Source: Macrolepiota albuminosa (taxonomy: Eukaryota; Basidiomycota; Agaricomycetes; Agaricales; Agaricaceae). From it: a DNA stretch of 64,000 bases. A model generated the notes under the pieces. That model searched no databases and was not told the DNA's origin. It saw only the letters and a list, made by a program, of their open reading frames with translations. This document shows, one piece after another, positions 11,086-21,020 of the stretch; position 1 is the first letter of the stretch, and the number at the start of each line of letters is the position of its first letter. Location: assembly GCA_027475525.1 (NCBI GenBank), contig JAMWFC010000044.1:435340-499339 (forward strand), written 5' to 3'. Position numbers and translations under genes: made by a program.

Positions 11086-11320
11086 TGTAGCGTAGTCCGC
11101 TATGTGGCATTGGCCACATAGCTTTACTTACTGTATAGTAGTCAATATTATATTATATTTATTATAATATAATATTATTTACATTATTATATAAATAGTT
11201 TTACCAGCTGCTTACAAAGCAGCTTATTTTTGTGTTGATACTACATAGTCAATATACTGGACTGGTCTGATTCTGTGCAGTGTGAACCTAAGCTCTCACA
11301 ATTCCTGTAACTTCGTTACA
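11086..11320 (+). mobile_element. B1 5' LTR (235 bp)
   Basis: TGTAGCG..GTTACA. Contains a perfect 10-bp hairpin (stem 11099-11108 with 11113-11122, loop ATTG), an AT-rich stretch with TATATAAATA near 11189, and an 8-bp hairpin AGCTGCTT/AAGCAGCT (11206-11224) close to the expected transcription start. The 3' LTR matches except for about five substitutions. Confidence 0.9.
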
Positions 11321-11489
11321 TTTTTTTTTAACCGCCAGCTAGGATCTATTGCCTAGCATCCGACGTCAGTTACTGAGTTTGTTGACAGAACTCTATCAGC
11401 TTCTCGAGCTTCTTGCACAGCCACACCATACAAATTTCAAACAGGGAATCAATGAGTAATCCCATACCTGCAGTTTCCACTGACAGCGG
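11321..11489 (+). CDS. B1 leader and first codons of gag
   Basis: A T-tract of nine bases follows the LTR; no TGG primer site is evident. The first ATG of the long B1 frame is at 11452, and 38 nt later A1 is inserted. Removing A1 and one target copy restores the frame with 24863 onward, which supports this ATG as the gag start. Confidence 0.6.
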
Positions 11490-12532
11490 TGATAGGCTTC
11501 TACTCGGACTGAGCGCATCAAGGGACATTATAGGCCGACCAACACTTGACACACTAAAGGCTCTAGCGACCAGCCTTGGGTACAGAGCAGCCCTAGCGCG
11601 GGCGCTCTGTGGCAAGACTTATCCATTCATCTCAATCACCAGTATCAGCCCCTCAGCGCACTCCACTCAGTTACTTTGAAGACCAAGAAGACTCAGGACT
11701 CATAGCGCTAGCATAACGGCGGGAGGGGACTCTGACCAAACCCCGATCAGTACTGGAAGGAGTTAGCAATTGGCGCTGTCAATCACCGAGGCACCTCAAT
11801 CAGAAGTCTAAAAGAATCAATGACGACGAGACAGGATACACGCAGACCCGACATTTAAATCTATCAAAAGATGGTACAATGTTTAGCGCCGGAATTAGCG
11901 CTCACGGCGTCTGTCGAGGATTCTCCGACCATACCCTGGGATGGCATGGCCAATTAAATTACATCAAAAAGTGAGCAAACTCGTACCACTTCTAAGTAGT
12001 TTTAGAGTCGCCGTTGGTCGCCGTCACCCATGTGCTGCAGGTCGCCGTTGACAGGTGGCCGTTAGCTACAGTCACGAAGAGAGGCGCTAATCGGTAGCGC
12101 CGTCAATGGACTTATTTTGGAAATAATGTAGCGCATAGTATAAAAACTAGCTACTCGCCATGTATATAACAACGAATCGTAACCTCTTGAGCACCCAGTT
12201 ACACTTAGCGTTCAAATCGCGCTAGCATTGCCTGACTTTGCCACCAAGTTTGGCGCTAGCTTCGTCTATCTCGTCTTCATCGTTTACGGTGCCACCTACG
12301 GGCATGCTACGCTGCGCTATTCGTTTCTTTCTCTATAACTTCTCCTAAACTACGACACTTACCACTTGCTAGGTAGCATCCGAGGCGCTATTGTCTAGCG
12401 CATCCCCCTATCACCTCTGCTTGAGCACACCGGGACCCTGCCGGGACTCCTCACAAACCCGTACGCCAGGCGCTGGAGACGGCGTTGTACTGCGTATACG
12501 TCCAGCGCACCCAACCACAGTTGGCGTCATCA
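11490..12532 (+). mobile_element. A1 5' LTR (1043 bp)
   Basis: TGATAGG..GTCATCA. TATAAAAA at 12139-12146 is the likely core promoter, repeated in the 3' LTR at 24465. Compared with the 3' LTR there are only a few substitutions, one 20-bp deletion near 23880 in the 3' copy and the 77-bp duplication in the 3' copy. Confidence 0.93.
12139..12146 (+). promoter_or_regulatory. TATA box of A1 5' LTR
   Basis: TATAAAAA, conserved in the 3' LTR; in A-old copies it appears as TATAAGAT or TATATAAG. Expected start of the genomic RNA is about 30 nt downstream. Confidence 0.6.
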
Positions 12533-12535
12533 TTT

Positions 12536-12553
12536 TGGAGCCCACCGCGAGGG
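12536..12553 (+). other. A1 primer-binding site
   Basis: TGGAGCCCACCGCGAGGG begins three bases after the LTR end, the expected place and start (TGG pairs with tRNA CCA). It implies a primer tRNA ending GGGCU-CCA, that is with U as discriminator base, as in tRNA-Cys; the tRNA cannot be fixed without the genome tRNA set. Conserved in A-old at 9562. Confidence 0.7.
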
Positions 12554-12611
12554 GTTCTATTGAGGCAGAATTCCGCCGGAAACTCGAGCCCAGCGACAGC
12601 GCCGCCTCCTA

Positions 12612-15209
12612 TTGGAGAGCGCGTTTGAGCAAACCTTAACTGAGTCACCACACTTACCAGGCGCGCTACCGAGGCAGACTTTAGATCAGGAGCTTGAAGC
12701 CGCTCCAGATAGCTTGGCTGAAAGCTTCTTCCCATTTTCCTGACCGTTCGAATACTTAGCAGGTGAAAACCATACACCGCTTACTCCTTTGGAAGAGCTG
12801 TCTAGGTCATTATTGCCAGAACCTAGCGACTCAGAATTACCTGAGCCAGTACCGACTACAACCCCGCCAAGCGAAACTACCACTAACACTACTATTCCCA
12901 CCACGACGTCGACGCCAGCTAGTATGGAGCAGGCAAACACACCGCGTATGCCGCCAAGAAACCACTTTTCGTCGCCAAAATGGGACGAGACGAAACCTCG
13001 CGAGCTAACACAGTATTTCCGAGAATTGGAATATTTATTACGCGACTGCCGAGTCACCGACAACACACAAATGAAAGAATACGCCGCCAGATACGTTTCC
13101 TACGATACCGCGGAATCCTGGACGGGACTGGATGAGTTTCAAGGATTAACACGAGAGGCGGTGCCAAGGTCGTTTACCTACGAGGAATGGAAAAAGGCGA
13201 TCATTAAACTGTACCCTGGCGCTGAGGAATCCACGCGCTATACCGTCCTTGAAATCCAGAAACTGGTACAGGATACCTTCGCAACGGGCATTTATACACT
13301 AGGCACGCTATCTACTTATTATCGAGACTTCCAGCGAATTGCAAGATGGCTAGTACAGAATGGCAAACTCTACAGGAACGAGGAACGGCGCTTGTTTCAA
13401 CAAGGCATTCCAACATCACTTTGGACTCGTATAGCTCGTCGCTTAGAAATTCTTAAGTCCGACCACCATCCTGAGGAACCCTACGATATAGAAGACGTCT
13501 TTGAAGCAGGTAAATGGATACTGAAAGGCACGGATACTGGCATCCCCTTCCAGCGACCTTCTAGCACTGATAACGGAGGAAAGGCGCCACCTGTTGCGGC
13601 GCCCGCACCTAGCGCAACTAACAATCAGGGAGGTTTTGTCAAGAAGGAGGACCTGGAAAACGCAGTCAACACGGCTGTCGCAAACGTTATGAGCAAATTG
13701 GAAACGTTAATCTCGACTAGCCTTAATGCGCCACGAGGTAATATGCAATCCGGCCCTTGTCACTTCTGTGGTGAGGCAGGACATACGATGACTCGCGGAC
13801 GCTGCGCTATCCTCGAACAATACCTGCGCCAAGGAAGAGCACGCCGAGGCGCCGACGGGAAAATAGTCCTACCCTCCGGCGCTAACATCCCTCTATATCC
13901 TGAGCACCGAACCTTCCAGGGGCGAATTGATGAATGGCACCGACGTAACCCTGGGAACTTAGCGATGGGCAATCTCAATAGTACGGCCGCAGCAGAGGCA
14001 GAAACAACTCCACAACAGGCGCTAATCCATGAAGTACTCTGGCTTAACGCTGTTAGCGAGCGACCGACGTTGTCACGAGAGGAGAGGATCGAGACGTTGG
14101 AAAGGGAGCTAAAGTTGCTAAAGAATCAGGTTTTCGATGGTGTCGAGATTAAAAAGAGCAAGCAACCGTTGAAAGACTATAGACCTTCAGGCGCTACGAC
14201 CGATCCAGCACCTGCAAAGCCTTCGAATTCCAGTATCAACGACGACACACCTGATACGGCCAAAGCACCAGCTAGCACGGAACCGCCACTACACCCGTAT
14301 TCAGGACTTGCCGGTAACTACGCTCCGCCTATCAATCGAAACTTTGGAGCGCCAGACAAGCCAGCAGGAGGCTACCGACCAACAGCACCAATCTACGACA
14401 TAGAAAAATCTAAGCAAGTATTCGATCGTATTATGAAAAGTCAAGTCACGATGTCGGTAGGGGAGCTATGCAGTGTGGCGCCAGACGTCAGGAATCAGAT
14501 GCGTACAGCGGTAACCCCTCGACGGAACGTAGCTAACAATGTAACGGCGGTGGACGAATGCGACGACGCGCTACCTGGATTCGCGTACATAACCGAGACG
14601 GTCACGTCGGAAATCAAAGAAGAGGCCGCGCCACCTAAAGAAGCTACGTCCATTGACCCGGTCGAAACTTACCTTAAGTCGCTAAGATCTAGCGACGATC
14701 CCGCCATCCTCACTGTAGCCCAAGACTCTCATGCGATTCGCTCGATTATGTTGACAGTTGATGGAAAAAGCGAGATAGAATCTATAGTGGACAGCGGATC
14801 ACAGATTATTTCAATGGCTGCTGACGTCGCTAACGAGCTTGGCATCATTTACGACCCGACCATCATTCTTAATATGCAAAGCGCTAACGGCACTATTGAT
14901 CGATCCTTGGGAATGGCTCGTAACATGCCATGCGCTGTTGGCGATCTTACGTTTTACCTTCAAATACACATTCTTAGGTCGCCTGCGTACGACTTATTAT
15001 TAGGGAGGCCCTTCGACGTCTTAGCCCGATCAGTAGTCAAGACGACGTCTGAAGACGAAACGACGCTAACTATTAGCGACCCTAACTCGGGCGTCAGAAG
15101 AACGGTACCAACGTTTCCACGGGGGAAATTCCAGAAACCGGGACCGAGAAAGCGACCTTACGTTAGCGACGACCCTTGCGAGTGTTTTCCGGCGCCATCG
15201 AGGAGATGA
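12612..15209 (+). CDS. gag-pro: A1 Gag-protease polyprotein
   Basis: Structural and protease polyprotein of a Ty3/Gypsy element. First ATG in frame is 12924; the frame upstream is also conserved with A-old back to 12612 but in A1 has a TGA at 12738 where A-old reads CGA. From 12924 (762 codons): Gag capsid-like helical region (about residues 25-200), zinc knuckle CHFCGEAGHTMTRGRC (C-X2-C-X4-H-X6-C, spacing longer than the usual X4 at the end), a long linker, then a retropepsin-like domain with IVDSGSQI as active site and LLGRPF as C-terminal core motif. Ends in an ATGA overlap with pol. Without frameshift or reinitiation no Pol would be made. Start is the least certain part. Confidence 0.85.
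15206..15209 (+). promoter_or_regulatory. ATGA stop/start overlap between gag-pro and pol
   Basis: The TGA ending gag-pro (15207-15209) overlaps an ATG (15206-15208) that opens the pol frame, one base back. The same ATGA is kept in A-old at 42498-42501. The pol frame is closed by a TAG at 15164-15166, so any frameshift would have to occur within 45 nt, and no good slippery heptamer is seen there. Coupled termination-reinitiation is therefore a real option. Confidence 0.6.
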
Positions 15210-16441
15210 GTGATGAGGATCATGGAGATGAAGCGCTTATCTTGGACTATAACCATCGGACTGGGCAAGTAAACTTTATATCCTATACCCCTTTAGCCCA
15301 TGAAATCTTGAATTCTTCTTCGTCGCTTACTAGTGACGCGTTATCCTACTTATACCTCACTGCGTCAGATATTACTGAAAACCTTTCAACAGACACTTAT
15401 TTCGTTTCTACTCCCGACTCTAAAGAATCTTTGATATCAGGTTTCGCTAGAACCCATGACTCTATTTATAATACGTTTGCTAACAATAGTACCCCTAAGC
15501 GCAAAGGGGTTCAGGTCAAGAAGAAATATAAACCTGTAGCGCTTAAAACAAAACCGGTAGCAAGCGCCGTACCCGAGGAATTTCGCATCGAAAGAAAAAT
15601 AATAGGCGACCCTTTGGCTACCCTGCCAAAACTCGATCCGAATCCACCACCCTTTGAACCAACAGGACGATTTACAGAAGAACGAAAGGCGCTATTTCTT
15701 AGCGCCCACGATACCGGCTTCCTCTCGACGGAGGAGATGAACGTACTAGTCGCCATCATGCAAAAACAGAATGAGGCTTTTGCATGGGAGGACTCAGAAC
15801 GCGGTAAACTTAGAACTGACTTCTTTCCACCAGTGGTCATCCCAACCATACCGCACGTACCCTGGACTGAGCATAACCGACCCATACCCCCGGGCATCGA
15901 AGCCGAAGTCTGCCAAATTATTCGCTCCAAGATAGCGGCAGGTGTATACGAGCCTTCTAATTCGGCCTACCGCTCGAGGTGGTTCTGCGTACTAAAGAAA
16001 AACGGGAAGCTACGTATAGTTCACAGCCTAGAACCGCTAAACAAAGTCACCATTCGTCATTCAGGGGTACCGCCATTTCCCGATCACGTCGCTGAATCTT
16101 TCGCGGGACGAATATGTGGCGCTACCCTGGATTTGTACGTAGGCTATGACGAGCGCTTAATCCATCCTTCCTCTCGCGACTTGACGACATTTCAAACACC
16201 GTTTGGGGCGCTACGACTAGTCACACTTCCTATGGGATGGACAAACTCGGTACCGATATTTCACGATGATATTACGTTTATCCTACAGCCCGAAATACCC
16301 TACCATGTGCTCAGTTTCATAGACGACGTAGGAGTTAAAGGCCCGAAGGATTGGCGATTGGTAGATGGCAAGCCCGAAGTTCACCCGGAAAATCCTAATA
16401 TTCGCATGGCGCTATGGGAATTCTTTCAACTGGTTAACTGA
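15206..16441 (+). pseudogene. pol: A1 pol, part 1: reverse transcriptase
   Basis: RT domain of the Ty3/Gypsy type: RIVHSLEPLN, TLDLYVGYD (first catalytic Asp), TTFQTPFGALR, LPMGWTNS and SFIDDVGVKGP (catalytic Asp pair, FIDD in place of the usual YLDD). The FIDD/PMGWTNS combination marks an RT lineage I know from mushroom-forming fungi. The frame opens at the ATGA overlap and ends at TGA 16439-16441. A-old has CGA at this position, so this stop is a single C-to-T change in A1; the same frame goes on at 16442. Strict reading makes the element non-autonomous. Confidence 0.9.
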
Positions 16442-18310
16442 GTACTTCAGCGCATGAAGTATTGTGGCGGGACGTTTTCAGGGCACAAGCTCGTTCTTTG
16501 CGCACCGCAGTTTAAAATTTTGGGGCACGTTTGCACGCCAGAAGGCAGGATTCCAGAAAAGAGCCGATTAGCGCTGTTGGAGAAATGGGGGGTCTGTCAT
16601 AACCTCTCGGAAGTTCGCGTGTTCTTGGGCACTGTAGGGGTGCTGCGCATGTTCATACACCATTTTTCTCATCGCGCAAATGCCCTTAATCGCCTAACCC
16701 GTTCAGGGGTCCCCTTCGAATTCGGACCCAATCAAATCAATGCCCAGAAGGACTTAGTAAAGGCGCTACAGGAAGCGAAACCATTGGTACCCATTGACTA
16801 TACTACCGCCGATCCCGTTATACTTGCTGTTGACACATCATATATCGCCGTTGGCTTCTTCTTATGCCAGTGTGATAGCGCGAACCAGAAAATCAGGCGC
16901 TACAATCGTTTCGGATCGATTACCCTTAACAACCGAGAATCGCGCTACAGTCAGCCCAAGCTAGAGTTATATGGCTTGTTTCGATTGTTTCAGGCGCTGC
17001 GCATGTACCTCATTGGGGTACGAAATCTCATTGTCGAGGTCGACGCACGATACATCAAAGGAATGCTTCAGAACCCTGATATTCAACCGTTGGCCAGTAT
17101 GAACCGCTGGGTAGTAGCGATATTAATGTTTCACTTCGAGTTAGTACACGTCAGAAGTGCATTCCACGGGCCGGACGGATTATCTAGGCGACCCAGACAA
17201 CCGGAAGATGAAGCACTAGACGATAGCGACAACGATGTATTTGACGACTGGATCGATCCATTGCATGGTTTCATGCATATCATTCAGCTGCCTATTCCGG
17301 CGCTTTGCGAAGACCAACCAGTTTCAAATTGGCTTCACCCTATTGTTCCGTACCAGCCCCGACCATATCAGGCGTCATCAACTTTTTACACGGCCAGTAT
17401 CTATAACGTCGCTAAGCCGTCTAACGATCTAAAGATAGTCGAGGAACCAAGACCCTTGAGAGAAAACAGTCAGAACCTGCCATATTCGGCGGTACCTCGA
17501 AGCGCCAAAGCTAAGTCAGAAGATCAGCGAGTGGGCCAGGTTAGGAAGTGGCTACAGGATTTGCGACGACCATCAGACCTTACAGATACGGAATACGCCA
17601 CCTTCATTCGATACGCGACGACCTTCTTTATAGTGGAAAACCGACTTTGGCGACGAAATAGAGATGGCGCCCACAAGCTAGTAATTAAACCGGACAATCG
17701 AATTAGAATTCTACGCGCTATGCACGATGACTTGGGACACCGTGGACTCTACGCAACAAGAGCGAACCTTTTGGAGCGCTTCTGGTGGCCTCAAGTTAGC
17801 GCCGATATTGCGTGGTATATTCGCACTTGTCATCTCTGTCAAATCCAGCAGACACGTCAGGTTCTTATTCCCCCAACAGTAGCGACTCCAGCGCCGCTAT
17901 TTGGAAAAATATATATCGACACCATGCACATGCCCAAGTCAGGGCGCTACAAGTATATCATTCAAGGAAGGTGTTCCTTGGTACATTGGCCGGAGTTCTG
18001 TATGCTCCAACGAGAAAATACAGACGCTATAGCTAAGTGGCTCTTTGAGGACGTTATCTGCAGATGGGGAGCCCTTCATGAGATCGTCACAGACAATGGA
18101 GCGCCAATAGTTAAGGCGCTCACTTATCTTGCCAAGAAGTACAACATTCAACACATACGGGTTTCTGGTTACAACAAGCGCGCCAACGGAATCGTAGAAA
18201 GGCCTCATTTCGACGTTCGACAGGCGCTATTTAAGGCGGTCGATGGTGACGAAAGTCGCTGGAGCGAAGCGACTTATTCGGTCTTCTGGTCGGAGAGGGT
18301 TACCGTATGA
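16442..18310 (+). pseudogene. pol: A1 pol, part 2: RNase H and integrase core
   Basis: Continues the same frame. RT thumb/connection region with GHVCTPEGRIP, RNase H with AVDTSYIAVGFFLCQC and RYSQPKLELYGLF, then integrase: zinc-binding H-X-H..C-X2-C (HDDLGHRG to TCHLCQIQQ) and the catalytic D, D, E in YIDTMHMPK, VTDNGAP and GIVERPH. The frame is closed by TGA 18308-18310, where A-old keeps CGA (TGCGAAAG). Otherwise no frameshift over 1.9 kb, in line with very recent inactivation. Confidence 0.9.
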
Positions 18311-18886
18311 AAGAGGATGGGTTGTTCACCCTACTACGCGGCGACAGGCACCCATCCACTCCTCCCGGCCGACATAGTGGAAGCTACTTACTTACAGCCA
18401 CCCCCGAATTCGATACTATCTTCCACCGACATGATTGCTAGGCGCGCTATAGACTTACAGCGACGCATGGAGGATCTCGAGCGCTTACACGAAGTAGTAT
18501 TTCAAACTAGACGACAAGCTGCGCTACGATTTGAAAGCGAGCACAGCGCCACGATCAGAGACTACAACTTCACCTCTGGCGCCCTCGTACTAATGCGCAA
18601 CTCAAAGATCGAAGTTACCCATAACAAAAAGATGCGACCTCGGTATCTGGGACCCCTAATAGTGGTTTCCCGCAATAGGGGAGGCGCCTATGTACTCTGC
18701 GAGTTGGACGGCTCAGTTTTGCATCGACCAGTAGCGGCGTTTCGACTCATCCCCTACTTAGCACGGGAACACATTCCCTTACCTTCGTCGGCGCTGGACA
18801 TTGACACGGCTAAACTACGAGAACTGGAAGAAACGGAGTTAGTGGATGATGACGAGACCCCTGTTGACGACGACGAAGAACAGTAA
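18311..18886 (+). pseudogene. pol: A1 pol, part 3: integrase C-terminus
   Basis: Same frame after the second TGA. Contains GCSPYYAATGTHPLLPADI, a helical linker and a GPLIVVSRNRGG motif of the GPY/F type, then an acidic tail ending DDDEEQ and TAA. No chromodomain is visible, unlike element B1. The N-terminal part of this segment completes the integrase core helix. Confidence 0.85.
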
Positions 18887-19033
18887 ATGAAGGCGAAGGA
18901 CGAGGCGCTAGGTGTTAGCGCCCCCGTTAAGTAAACTTAGGTCATGTCTCCCTTTCGGAAGGCATATTGGATGACATAAATAGCTATGGTACAGGCGAGA
19001 ACACAAAATCAACTACGGTTACTACGTTACGAG
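18887..19033. other. Convergent gap between pol and antisense gene AS3
   Basis: 147 bp between the TAA of pol and the stop codon of AS3 on the other strand. No clear polyadenylation signal recognised. Confidence 0.4.
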
Positions 19034-19752
19034 CTATGCTGAAGAAGACCGGCGACGAGAACCTCGGACTCGCTCCCTGGGCCGCCTAAAGGAGGGAGGA
19101 CCGCCTGGAGGAGGAAGAGGGGCACCTGGTGTAGGCACCGGAGTACTCGAAGGCGGCGCGTTGCGAGATACGGCGGGAGGAATGCAGGATGAAGGTACTG
19201 GAGCGCTAGGAGTTGGCGCAGGAGGAGCGCCTGGAGGAGGGGCAGCGAGTTCGGGGGAAAGGTCCCACTCCCCGTAGGAGGGCTGAAGCGAGGGCGGGAA
19301 AGGAAAGACCACGCGGTCGAGGACTGCCCTACGGGCACGGGACTCAACCAGGAGCGGAAGGGGAAGCCACGAAAGGCTCTTGGCAACGGCATGGAATTAG
19401 CAACCCAAGGTCAGAAGGAAAGAGCTATGGACTAACCAAACTACCAGTCTCCCGAAGAAGGCTCGCCAAACTTGCTGCGCTAGGCGTAATAGTCGACTGC
19501 GAACACATGAGCAACAAACAAGATACGCGCTAACAGGAGGCGAACCGTGACCAGAGACTCATCCTGGTCTATCATCCATTCGGTGGAGGCGTCCAACAGG
19601 ATGCGATATCGGCGCACCAGGGTCATGGTATTTCCGTTTTCATGAGGGAAACCCCCCGTAGGCATAATAGCCAGGAAGTGTTCAATACGATCCAAGATCG
19701 CGGGGCGGTGAGGAAGTTCCGGATCTGGGAGAAGTATGGAGGGGGCTGGCAT
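19034..19752 (-). CDS. Antisense gene AS3 in A1 (paralogue of AS2, Pro-rich tail)
   Basis: Starts ATG 19752 with about 80 residues that align with AS2 (pattern L-[ED]-R-[IV]-x2-FL-x3-P-[AT]-G and RR..LL.A). An intron near 19510-19450 and another near 19447-19398 are needed; borders are uncertain. The last exon has LSWLPLPLLVESRARRAVLD, then a Pro-rich tail with PPPGAPP-type repeats ending SSSA, stop TAG 19034-19036. In A-old the same frame is kept at 47797-47105 with PPPGTPP repeats. Function unknown; a structural or binding role would be a guess. A weak TATTTTA word lies upstream. Confidence 0.5.
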
Positions 19753-20095
19753 GATGAAATACTAACAAACTTAAGGGCGGCAGAGCCCATAAAATATCTC
19801 TAGCTACTTGCAGGGTCGCAGCGACTTAGGAACTTTTACATGGGCGAAACAATCACGAGGGGGGGGGGCGACAACAACGATGCATTTAATATACGACGAC
19901 ATTGGAAATCAAGAATCTAAAATCTGTCAGTTCTGTGGCGCTACGGAGAAGGGAAGATCACCTTACATAAACGACACAGGAGGCGGAAGCAAATCAAGGA
20001 GCGGGCAACAGGAGGAAACGCGTCCCTCCGTCAGAGGGGCCACGAAAGAGGCGACCACCGGTAGAAGAACGAGGAGACTGGTGAAGAAGGCGCGG

Positions 20096-20498
20096 TTAGA
20101 CAGGAAAAGAAAGGAGTAACGGGGTAAGGACAGACTGGCTTTCTTCCAGCAGCAGCTCAAGACGCTCTCGCGTGGAGGTGGGAGGAAGTTGCTTTAATTA
20201 GCGACTGTCAGCAAAGAAGAGGGCGAAAAAGGCAGGAGCGCACCTGAAAAATGCGACTCCAGGCCTTCTCCATACCAAACTGCATCAGAGGTTTGCTATC
20301 CGACCAGATCTCACAGGCCGCATGCAGCAACTGGCAGCGACGACTTAATTCGAGGACGCCATCGTCCAGTTCTGGCACGCTGCCAGCAGGATAGTGGTGA
20401 AGGAAAGAGGTGACACGCTCTAGGAAAGTGGGAGGGTCCATCATGACGTGAGCACGATCACAGCGGGGAGTCCACACCAGGCCGGTCGGGCTGGTCAT
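20096..20498 (-). CDS. Antisense gene AS2 in A1 (116 aa, two exons)
   Basis: Exon 1 20498-20244 (85 codons), intron 20243-20192 (52 nt, GTGCGC..AAAG), exon 2 20191-20096 (31 codons and TAA), phase 0. A TATAAAT box lies about 40 nt upstream of the ATG. Exon 1 has PPTFLERVTSFLHHYPAGSV and RRCQLLHAACEIW, exon 2 RERLELLLEES, suggesting an alpha-helical protein. The exon 2 motif is preserved in frame in A-old (KERLELLLEES near 48210). Related to AS3, so the two arose by duplication. No known domain recognised. Confidence 0.6.
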
Positions 20499-21020
20499 CG
20501 CGAAGACTGATGAGATCCAGTTGATGCATATGCAATTTATAGGACACGGCTAGAGTTAGAACGGCGACAGCGTGGGAGGACGTTTCACAAAGAACGAGGA
20601 CCCTGACGAAGATACTAGCCAATGAGAGGCGCTTGACTCATTGTTGGACCGCGCAGAAAGGAAATCGCCATTCTAGACCTAGCGCTTATGATCACCATCA
20701 CCGAATAGCCACAAAACGATCTCTGGCACTCTATTACTTTATAGAATAAGCTTCTTGCATGGACCTACTTATTATTTTACAGACGATACCCTTTTCTTTC
20801 TAGGCTGGCGCGATAATGGCTATTGGGCAGCGCCGGCAACAGGGGTTTTTGCGCCATGATGATCTACTGAGCGTTTCCCCTTTTTACTTATTTTCTGTTG
20901 ATTACTTACAAACTGACGATTTGAAGCCAAGGGAGGCGTTTATTTTAGTATCACACTACAAAGTTCGTATAAAAAAAAGACAAAGTCCATAAAAAGTTTA
21001 AAAGCGCTGATGGTTGGCAA
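20499..21020. other. Spacer between AS1 and AS2
   Basis: About 520 bp between the stop of AS1 and the ATG of AS2, holding the AS2 promoter and presumably the AS1 terminator. AT-rich in the middle (20930-21000). No ORF believed. The same spacer is present in A-old at 48561-49077. Confidence 0.5.
20535..20541 (-). promoter_or_regulatory. TATA box of AS2
   Basis: TATAAAT on the minus strand, 37-43 nt before the ATG at 20498; kept as TATAAAT in A-old (near 48595). Confidence 0.55.
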
